64,000 nucleotides of DNA, taken from NCBI RefSeq assembly GCF_026967475.1, contig NZ_CP114058.1:2666001-2730000 (forward strand). The letters run 5' to 3'. Position 1 is the first letter of the stretch. Every line of letters begins with the position of its first letter. This stretch comes from Rouxiella chamberiensis (GTDB taxonomy: Bacteria; Pseudomonadota; Gammaproteobacteria; Enterobacterales; Enterobacteriaceae). A model generated the notes under the pieces. That model was not told the DNA's origin. It searched no databases and worked only from the letters and a program-made list of their open reading frames with translations. This document shows, in pieces, positions 56,724 through 64,000 of the stretch. The translations under genes were made by a program, and so were the position numbers.

Positions 56724-57406
56724 GCATCCTCCCACAATTTTCCATCGCGTAACCGCAGACGCCGCTGGCAACGCGCGGCCAGTTGTTCGTCGTGGGTCAC
56801 CAGAATCAGTGTCGTTTTGTTATCGCGGTTAAACGAGAACAGCAGTTCGGCAATACGCTCACCGGTTTGGCGGTCGAGATTCCCGGTGGGTTCATCGGCA
56901 AACAGCAACCTGGGTTTGCCGATAAAGGCACGAGCCAGAGCAACGCGCTGTTGTTCGCCACCGGAAAGCTGCGCCGGAAGATGATGCAAACGTTCCCCAA
57001 GTCCAAGCTGGTTTAGCAGTTGCACGGCCTGCTCGCGACTGCTGGCATCGGTTTCACCGCGCAGCAAGGCAGGAAGCTGCACGTTTTCCAGCGCATTGAG
57101 AGTCGGAACCAGCATGAAAGACTGAAAGACAAAGCCGACATTTTTGGCTCGCAGCGCCGCCCGCCCCTCTTCATTCAATGAAGACAGCGGCTTTCCGAGC
57201 AGCGTGACCTCCCCGCTGCTGCCGTCATCCAAACCGGCCAAAATGCCCAGCAAGGTGGATTTCCCCGAACCCGACTCGCCGATCAGCGCTATAGTCTGAG
57301 CGGGTTTGACAACCAGCTCAACACCGGACAGGATGGATAGTTCATGTTCCCCTTGACCGACGTGTTTACTAAGATGATGAACTTCAAGTACGTTTTCCGC
57401 TGGCAT
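56720..57406 (-). CDS. ybbA: ABC transporter ATP-binding protein YbbA
   Basis: 228-residue ATPase partner of YbbP, of the LolD/MacB type. Walker A GESGSGKST (about residues 43-51), signature LSGGEQQR, Walker B LLFADEPTGNLD and VTHDEQLA are intact. It is divergent from tesA with the two coding starts overlapping by 33 bases, as in E. coli, so their promoters lie inside each other's genes. Confidence 0.95.
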   Translation of the reverse strand: MPAENVLEVHHLSKHVGQGEHELSILSGVELVVKPAQTIALIGESGSGKSTLLGILAGLDDGSSGEVTLLGKPLSSLNEEGRAALRAKNVGFVFQSFMLVPTLNALENVQLPALLRGETDASSREQAVQLLNQLGLGERLHHLPAQLSGGEQQRVALARAFIGKPRLLFADEPTGNLDRQTGERIAELLFSFNRDNKTTLILVTHDEQLAARCQRRLRLRDGKLWEDA

Positions 57407-58021
57407 CTTCCCTTCCTTCTGTTGATGGGAATGTTAAGTTTCCGCGCCGCTGCTGCTGATACGCTGCTGATTGTAGGCGATAGTTTAAGTGCTGTTTACC
57501 GTTTACCGGCGAACAATTCCTGGCCTAGCCTGCTGAATAATCAGTGGAAAAAACAGGGTGGCCTGCCAACAATTGTTAACGCCAGCATCAGTGGTGATAC
57601 TTCGGCTCAGGGTCTGGCGCGTTTGCCTGCGCTGCTGAAACAGCATCATCCGCGCTGGGTATTGATTGAACTGGGCGCCAATGACGGGCTGCGCGGCTTT
57701 GCTCCGCCGACCATCAGCCAGACGCTCGGCAAGATAGTCACGCTGATTAAACAGGCCGATGCCGAACCGCTGCTGATGCAGATTCGTCTGCCCCCCAACT
57801 ACGGCCGGCGCTATGGCGATGCGTTTTACGCAATCTACCCCACACTTGCCAAACAGGCCGACATCCCGCTCGTGCCCTTCTTTATGGAGCAAGTCGCCAT
57901 AAAACCGGAGTGGATGCAGGAAGACGGGCTTCACCCGAATCAGTCGGCGCAAAACTTCATTGCTGACTGGATGTCCGGCAAGCTGGCTCCGCTCGTGGCT
58001 CCATCCTTGAGTAAACCATAA
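57374..58021 (+). CDS. tesA: Multifunctional acyl-CoA thioesterase I / lysophospholipase TesA
   Basis: Periplasmic SGNH hydrolase with thioesterase, arylesterase and lysophospholipase activity; 215 residues from the ATG at 57374. The signal peptide (MMNFKYVFRWHLPFLLLMGM then LSFRAAA) precedes block I VGDSLSAVY with catalytic Ser37; block III is LGANDGLRG and block V DGLHPNQ with the catalytic Asp and His. The residue after GDSLSA is Val where E. coli has Gly, which is unusual close to the active site. The gene overlaps ybbA head to head. Confidence 0.95.
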   Translation: MMNFKYVFRWHLPFLLLMGMLSFRAAAADTLLIVGDSLSAVYRLPANNSWPSLLNNQWKKQGGLPTIVNASISGDTSAQGLARLPALLKQHHPRWVLIELGANDGLRGFAPPTISQTLGKIVTLIKQADAEPLLMQIRLPPNYGRRYGDAFYAIYPTLAKQADIPLVPFFMEQVAIKPEWMQEDGLHPNQSAQNFIADWMSGKLAPLVAPSLSKP

Positions 58022-58056
58022 TCTTCAATCATTTGGGGCCTTTAACAGGTAAAGTT

Positions 58057-58833
58057 ATGCAAAAAGCCATTTTGATTACCGGTTGCTCCAGTGGCATTGG
58101 CCTGGCTGCGGCACACTATCTGCGAAATCGCGGTTACCGTGTGCTGGCGGCCTGCCGTAAACCTCTCGACCTTGAGAATCTGCGCGCGCAGGGATTCGAG
58201 ACTCTCGAGCTGGACCTCGACGATCGCCATAGTGTTCAGCGTGCAGCGTCAAAAGTCATTGAATTAACAGGTAATCGTCTGTACGCCCTGTTTAACAATG
58301 CAGGTTTTGGTATTTATGGTCCGCTGTATACGGTAAGCCGCGAACAGTTTGAGCAACAGTTTTCGACCAACCTGTTTGGCACTCACCAACTGACGCAACT
58401 GCTGCTTCCGGCCATGCTTGCCCATGCCGAGGGTCGCATCATCCAAACCAGTTCCATTTTGGGTCGAGTGACTACGCCCAACCGCGGGATCTACGCGGCC
58501 AGCAAATTCGCGCTTGAAGCCTGGTCAGACACGTTACGCATGGAGCTAAACGGCACCGGTATTCACGTCAGCCTGATTGAGCCAGGCCCGCTGCACAGCA
58601 ACTTTACCCGCAACCTTCATCATACCCAATCCGACAAGCCGATTCTTAATCCGGAACGTGCAGAAAAATTCACTTTGGGACCAGATGCCGTTTTACCCAA
58701 ACTGCGCCATGCTTTAGAAAGCCCAAGGCCAAAACTCCGTTATCCGGTCACGCTCATTGCCCACGGATTGACAGTTTTGCGTCGTTTACTGCCTGACCGT
58801 CTGATGGACCGAGTGCTGCGCGGTAATAGTTAA
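58057..58833 (+). CDS. ybbO: Short-chain dehydrogenase YbbO
   Basis: NADP-type SDR, 258 residues. Cofactor motif TGCSSGIG (near residues 9-16), NNAG, the catalytic Ser and YAASK (Tyr and Lys) are intact. E. coli YbbO reduces aldehydes. I use the ATG at 58057 after an AGGT site; a TTG at 58033 is possible, since LTGKVMQK also precedes the E. coli core. It follows tesA by 35 bases on the same strand. Confidence 0.93.
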   Translation: MQKAILITGCSSGIGLAAAHYLRNRGYRVLAACRKPLDLENLRAQGFETLELDLDDRHSVQRAASKVIELTGNRLYALFNNAGFGIYGPLYTVSREQFEQQFSTNLFGTHQLTQLLLPAMLAHAEGRIIQTSSILGRVTTPNRGIYAASKFALEAWSDTLRMELNGTGIHVSLIEPGPLHSNFTRNLHHTQSDKPILNPERAEKFTLGPDAVLPKLRHALESPRPKLRYPVTLIAHGLTVLRRLLPDRLMDRVLRGNS

Positions 58834-58906
58834 TCTTCCGGTTGAAAGATGATGGCGTTGCCCCAATCTACTTTCTAAACGGAACGGACGAGAGAGAAAT
58901 GAATTC

Positions 58907-59765
58907 ATGCTTGCACAACCTTTAACTATCGACATTAACGAATCCAATTTGCATCAAACCCTCGACCAGTCCATGACGGTCCCGGTGATGTTCTATTTTT
59001 GGTCCGAACCGCAGCCAGCATTGCCTGATCCTCGGCCCTATTCTCGAAAAACTGGCAGCCGAATACGCCGGTCAGTTTGTACTGGCCAAGGTTGATTGCG
59101 ATGCCGAGCAGGCTATCGCCGGTCAGTTTGGTCTGCGCTCCATCCCTGCCGTTTACCTGTTCCAGGAAGGCCAGCCTGTTGACGGCTTCCAGGGACCGCA
59201 GCCGGAAGAGGTCATCCGCGAACTGCTAAGCAAAGTGCTGCCGAAAGAAGAAGAACTCAGGGTTGCCCAGGCTACCGAACTGATGCAGGAGGGCAAAGTC
59301 ACCGAAGCCCTGCCGCTGCTGAAAGATGCCTGGCAGCTCAGCAATCAGCGTAGCGACATTGGGCTTTCCCTTGCCGAAGCGCAGATTCTGCTTAACCGTA
59401 GCGAAGATGCCGAAACTGTGCTGGCTACCATTCCGCTACAGGACCGCGATACGCGCTATCACGGCCTCGTTGCGCAAATCGAGCTGCTCAAGCAGGCTGC
59501 CGACACTCCTGAAATTCAGCTGTTACAGCAACAGATTGAACAGGACCCGCAGAACGTCGAGCTTGCCGTGCAACTCGCCTTGCAGCTTCATCAGGTGGGC
59601 CGCAATGAAGAAGCGCTGGAACTGTTGCTGTCGCATCTGAAAAAAGACCTCTCTGCCGGTAACGGTGTGGCACGTAAAACGCTGATGGATATTCTGGCAG
59701 CATTGGGCACGGGCGATGCTCTTGCCGCTAAATACCGTCGCCAGCTTTACTCTTTGCTTTACTGA
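58907..59765 (+). CDS. cnoX: Chaperedoxin CnoX / YbbN (frameshifted)
   Basis: Thioredoxin-fold domain fused to TPR-like repeats; in E. coli it protects proteins from bleach-type oxidation and works with GroEL. Restored length is 285 residues. The frame breaks at 59006-59010: GAACC should be GAAC, restoring [19 protein letters not shown], which is the degenerate SxxC active site seen in E. coli YbbN (no CxxC). The rest reads [24 protein letters not shown] and a helical C-terminal half ending [17 protein letters not shown]. It lies between ybbO and qmcA. Confidence 0.93.
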
Positions 59766-60028
59766 TTTCAATGAGGCTTCCACGCTTTCGGGAAGTCACT
59801 TCTACCCTTTCGCCACACTGACCGCACGCTGTTTTTCACTCTCTCGAGAACGGCGTGCTGTTTCTGCGAGACGTCTCGCGAAACGGCAATTGCCGAGTAA
59901 ACTATGCTTTAGTCATCCCCCTCCAACTGTAATTATGCGATGATTTATGCGCCGCGGCAGCTTGCCCGCTGCACAGGGAAACGGTATTACCGAATTTTTC
60001 GGGACATCTCATTACAGGAGTTTTAATC

Positions 60029-60938
60029 ATGCTGACGTTTATCCCCGTTATGGTGGTGCTGGCACTGATCGTGGTCTTTGCCGGCGTTAAAATCGTGCCT
60101 CAGGGTTATCAGTGGACCGTCGAGCGCTTTGGCCGCTATACCAAAACGCTGATGCCGGGTCTGAACCTGGTTGTGCCCTTTATGGACAGAATCGGTCGCA
60201 AGATCAACATGATGGAACAAGTGCTCGATATCCCCTCCCAGGAAGTCATTTCACGCGACAACGCCAACGTCGCCATTGATGCCGTATGCTTTATTCAGGT
60301 TACCGACCCTGCCCGTGCGGCCTATGAGGTCAGTAATCTCGAGCAGGCGATTGTCAATCTGACCATGACCAACTTCCGTACCGTACTGGGTTCAATGGAA
60401 CTGGACGAAATGCTGTCGCAGCGCGACAACATCAATGCCCGCCTGCTGCACATTGTGGATGAAGCGACCAACCCGTGGGGCGTGAAGATAACCCGTATCG
60501 AAATCCGCGACGTTCGCCCGCCGGCCGAGCTGGTGTCTGCCATGAATGCGCAGATGAAGGCCGAGCGAACCAAACGCGCCGACATTCTTGAGGCCGAAGG
60601 GGTACGCCAGTCGGCCATTTTGCGCGCCGAAGGGGAAAAACAGTCGCAGATTCTGAAAGCCGAAGGCGAACGTCAGTCCGCATTTTTACAGGCCGAAGCC
60701 CGCGAACCGTAGCGCCGAGGCTGAAGCCAAAGCCACGCAAATGGTTTCGGCGGCCATCGCTGCCGGTGATGTACAGGCCATCAACTATTTTGTGGCTCAG
60801 AAATATACCGAAGCTTTGACCAAAATCGGTTCTGCCAATAATAGCAAAGTGATCATGATGCCACTTGATGCCACAAGCCTGATGGGTTCGATAGGCGGCA
60901 TCGCCGAATTACTGAATGAAACCCGAGGCGGAAAATAA
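60029..60938 (+). CDS. qmcA: SPFH-domain inner-membrane protein QmcA (frameshifted)
   Basis: Stomatin/prohibitin-type protein forming membrane complexes with FtsH/HflKC-like partners; restored length 302 residues. One N-terminal helix ([20 protein letters not shown]), then the SPFH core ([35 protein letters not shown] segment [18 protein letters not shown]) and an Ala/Glu coiled coil. The frame breaks at 60704-60708: GAACC should be GAAC, restoring [17 protein letters not shown]. It is followed by ybbJ two bases later, its regular partner. Confidence 0.94.
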
Positions 60939-60940
60939 TC

Positions 60941-61390
60941 ATGTTTCAACAGTTGGCGGCAAATCCTCATCTTTTCTGGCTCTCGCTGGGCGGCCTGCTG
61001 CTGGCGGCCGAAATGCTGGGTGCCAGCGGCTATCTGTTGTGGAGCGGTGTCGCGGCGGCTCTGGTTGGGCTGCTTATCTGGCTGGTGCCGCTGTCGTGGG
61101 AGTGGCAGGGAGTAGCGTTTGCGGTGTTGACCGTCGTAGCGGCGCTGCTCTGGGCCAATTGGTTAAAACGCCAGCCAGCCGAGAACAGCGCGAATGAGAG
61201 CCTTAACCAGCGCGGTTTACAACTGGTAGGGTTGCATGGGCATTTGCTGGAGCAACCGGAAAATGGCTACAGCCGCATAAGGATTGGCGACAGTACATGG
61301 CGAGTCTATTGTCTCGATAATCTTGATATCGGCGATGAAGTTATTGTTATCGGCATTGAGGGAAACACCTTAAAAATAAAATCGGCTTAA
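60941..61390 (+). CDS. ybbJ: NfeD-like membrane protein YbbJ
   Basis: 149 residues: three or four membrane helices (FWLSLGGLLLAAEMLGASGY, LIWLVPLSWEWQGVAFAV) followed by an OB-fold C-terminal domain (LVGLHGHLLEQPENGYSRIRIG). NfeD proteins are coupled to SPFH proteins, and the tight spacing behind qmcA agrees. Confidence 0.95.
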   Translation: MFQQLAANPHLFWLSLGGLLLAAEMLGASGYLLWSGVAAALVGLLIWLVPLSWEWQGVAFAVLTVVAALLWANWLKRQPAENSANESLNQRGLQLVGLHGHLLEQPENGYSRIRIGDSTWRVYCLDNLDIGDEVIVIGIEGNTLKIKSA

Positions 61391-61533
61391 CAAAATATAA
61401 ATAAAATACATTACAGCGTTTTATGCCATTATTACGCTGTGCTTGCGTTGACTTAATTACCCTGCTTCGTTTATAAACGTCGGGATTATTGTCCATAAGG
61501 GACAATACATCACTACATAAAGCAAAGGAAATT

Positions 61534-64000
61534 ATGCCCGCCTCGTACATTAACAATAATAAAATTACAGAGTTATTTAATAGCAAAAGAGAATTAAAAT
61601 ACCGCAATCCCGTTATATCGCCTTCCCCTCTAAAACTTCGTTCTGATCCTTGGTCGCAAGCGATATTGTTATTATATATTCAAGGAGCGCTTGGCCTGGA
61701 CGCCGAGAAAATAACTGTCGAAAAGCATATTCGTGCACAGGCGCATCTTAAAAACCAAATGAAAATGCCAGATGGCCGGACATGGGCAAGAAACAAGGCT
61801 ACCACGCTCCATTCCAACACCTTTGGGCCTCGCCGTTTTTCACCGCCCAAAGCGACTGTTTCATTTCCTTTACCCTCCCGTTCACAAGAGATACCTTCAC
61901 CTCTTGCCGCACATATTCAGCAAACGATGAGTTCATTAAGTGACAGGTTACGCGGCATGGTAGCGCACAGTCGAGGGTCGTCGGTATTGTGGAGTGGCGC
62001 AAATGCAGAGTCCATCCATGAACAAGAATACAGGCAGAAACTGTTTGAACTTCCACACTTTATTCATCGCGATCATAAACCTGTCAAAAAGGGGATGACG
62101 TCTGCACATGTTATTGCGGAGTCGACGTCAGCTATCCCTTCAGTGATTGAAATAACGACGCCTGATCCGGTTGAATCGATGCTGACCACTTATTTCGAGG
62201 CCCCGGAAAATATCAATAAAACGGCAACCATTGCAGAAAAAGCATTAACGACTGCTATGTCAGAATACGAAACTATATTGAACGCCATTAATGCGCCAGT
62301 ATTGCATATTGCTTCGTGGCTCGAACAATTTATTCAAAATATTCTGCAGGCGTCAGGCGAGAGTGCCAGGGTTATTACCGGTTCGACGCTGATAAAGACC
62401 TACCTTCCTCCCTCGATATTAGAGTTACCGCCATTTGATAGAAAAAGGCGAGTGCCCGATTTCTCGCTTAACCAGATTATCACTAAAGATTATCTGCGAG
62501 GACCTTATAAAGACGTGAATCTCGTTTTCGACTGGCCTGAGGCAATAACGGCCTCGATGAGAGAAACATTTGAAAGATCTGACGTACAAACCCGCTATCT
62601 GGATGAATTAAATCAGCATCTCACGTCGTCAGGCGTTGTGGATAATTTAAAGAGATATTTTGATATCTCCTGGAAAGCCCGATTGCACCGATTCATTCGA
62701 TACAACGAGGAAAAACCGGGCAGTGAAGAGTGTGCCTTTATTCAGCAATTTCTCGAAAACGGCGGCAAGCCCGGCGTTATTATCTGGGATAACAAAGCAG
62801 TAGGTCATCTCTTCCTTGTTCCCTTTTCACAAAAAATCACCTCAGCCACCCAGGAACCAGCAGCTGGAAATCTCGGGAATGATTTTCTCTACGTCTGATC
62901 CCCGCACATACCGCCTGACGGTCAATGATAATCTGGTTTCATTCTTGACTCGTCATGATTTTGACTCGTTTTTGTCGAGCCATCTCTCTTTTGATAATCA
63001 GGATAGCCACCAGCCATTTAATTACCTCTCGCCTCAACTCGCCACCAATGCAAAATACGTTGTTGGCAATCTTGACGAAGTTATCAATTTGCCAAGACTG
63101 ACTTTTGTAATGCCCGAGAATCTGGGCGAAATTTTTTACCATAAGTTTATTGCCAATCTGCAATCCGACATGGATTATCTTGCCCGTTCTGACAGGGAAA
63201 TATATTGGGACTCGATATTCAATACTCTGGATATGATAGGAACGATGCTGACTATCGCCTCGATTCCCCTAACCTTTGGTGCCTCGACTAAAATCTCCAT
63301 TCTCAAAATAGCCCATATTTCCTCAAGTCTGGCTCTGACCTCAATTACCTCTGTTATTCCCAAACTGGTAAAAGCGCATATTGCCGATCGTACCCTCGAG
63401 GCCAGTGAATCTCTAACCGATGCCGTGCTTGCGCTTGCCGGAGAAGGCGTAGCGCTCGCTGTCGGTGCAACGGTCAAGACGGCAGGTAAAATATATCTCT
63501 CGAACAAACAACTGCCCGGCAAACTCAAGCAGGATATTCTCCGGCACATAACCCGCACATTTAATATAAAGACCCAGCGCGTGAATAAATTAAATATCGG
63601 CTCGGTAGTAGACCTGCCCCACATTGATCAATACGCTTCCCGCCGCCTTTCACAAAAAACCACCCTACTCATGGAAGAGCTCGCTTTCAGACGGCGAAAA
63701 TATCAGAGTCATTTGGTTAACAGGGCAAGGAAACTCAGAATAAGCGCCGAGTCGAGGATGGCGCTCATGAGTAAAAAAGAGATCCTTGGAGATTGGCTGC
63801 CCAACTCTCTTTTTAATGTCTATTCGAATTTGTGGGGTAAACCGGTACTTAGCGAATGGTTTAACCTCGTCGCCAAGAATAAAACGCGTCCTCTCAGCGC
63901 TCTTATTATCCCTCATGAGGCAGGAAATACTCTGCCACGTAATCATAGCCTGATGTTTATCGGTACCGACCTTCGCGGCATCGCGATTAATGGCTCCCGC
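61534..64000 (+). CDS. Large toxin-like protein, 3' end outside window (frameshifted)
   Basis: The ATG at 61534 follows AAAGGA and begins MPASYINNNKITELF. The first frame stops at 62896-62898, but removing one C from GAACC at 62854-62858 joins it (TQEQQLEISGMIFSTSDPRT) to a frame that stays open to the window edge, at least 822 residues in all. Features: no signal peptide; a region LFLVPFSQ...GMIFSTSDPRTYRL followed by FLTRHDFDSFLSSHL; FIANLQSDMDYLARSDREI; and a long hydrophobic block (MIGTMLTIASIPLTFGAS, ALAGEGVALAVGATV). This order resembles large dermonecrotic-toxin-type proteins with a DUF6543-like region, where the hydrophobic part is a membrane-insertion segment. That is my inference from pattern, not a proven family hit. 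Base composition is more AT-rich than the neighbours, suggesting acquisition. Confidence 0.7.

Noticed and set aside
1..64000. CRISPR arrays, insertion sequences and rRNA genes
   Set aside because: I saw no regularly spaced direct repeats, no transposase-like frames with terminal inverted repeats and no rRNA sequence anywhere in the window.

Overview
The window is chromosomal DNA of an Enterobacterales species, most like the Yersiniaceae side of the order (Serratia, Rahnella, Ewingella, Rouxiella). This rests on protein sequences close to, but clearly diverged from, E. coli K-12, on E. coli-like gene order (lnt-gltIJKL, leuS-lptE-holA-nadD-rsfS-rlmH-mrdAB-rlpA-dacA-ybeD-lipB-lipA-tatE, crcB/cspE, folD-ybcJ-cysS-ppiB-lpxH-purEK-ybbPA-tesA-ybbO-cnoX-qmcA-ybbJ), and on a dispersed intergenic repeat of the kind seen in that group. 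I cannot name the genus.

Layout. 1-4 kb: end of lnt, then the glutamate/aspartate ABC importer gltIJKL. 4-19 kb: ybeL, then the long essential cluster for leucyl-tRNA synthesis, LPS transport (LptE), replication (HolA), NAD synthesis (NadD), ribosome silencing and methylation (RsfS, RlmH), cell shape (PBP2, RodA, RlpA, PBP5) and lipoate synthesis, ending with tatE. 19-26 kb: an accessory cluster of a MocR-type regulator divergent from a dihydroxyphthalate-decarboxylase-like protein, a YbeM-type amidase and a polar amino-acid ABC importer. 25.7-29 kb: a fluoride riboswitch and crcB, a possible 34-residue membrane protein, a TetR/Bcr efflux pair and cspE. 29-38 kb: DUF2076 protein, a Fur-box-preceded iron-type binding protein, a prolyl oligopeptidase, an exported Ppx/GppA-like protein, a DUF1345 protein and an unrecognised 838-residue repeat protein. 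38-43.7 kb: membrane glucose dehydrogenase (gcd) directly behind a PqqU/YncD-type TonB receptor, with a GalR-type operator and a CRP site upstream. 43.7-47 kb: LysR/MFS pair, a SnoaL-like protein and a RibH2-type lumazine synthase. 47-61.4 kb: tRNA-Arg(UCU) and conserved housekeeping genes. 61.5-64 kb: a large toxin-like protein running off the right edge.

The most useful observations are these. (1) pqqU-gcd linkage couples uptake of the cofactor PQQ with the enzyme that needs it, beside a perfect GalR-type palindrome. (2) Thirteen genes, including the essential mrdA, carry single-base frameshifts. Five are homopolymer contractions, and all eight insertions can be placed at the same context, GAAC read as GAACC. 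This points to systematic sequence error rather than gene decay. (3) Two large unrecognised proteins (35370-37886 and 61534-64000) look like secreted or effector-type proteins. Frameshifted genes are given as single CDS spans with the break position stated.
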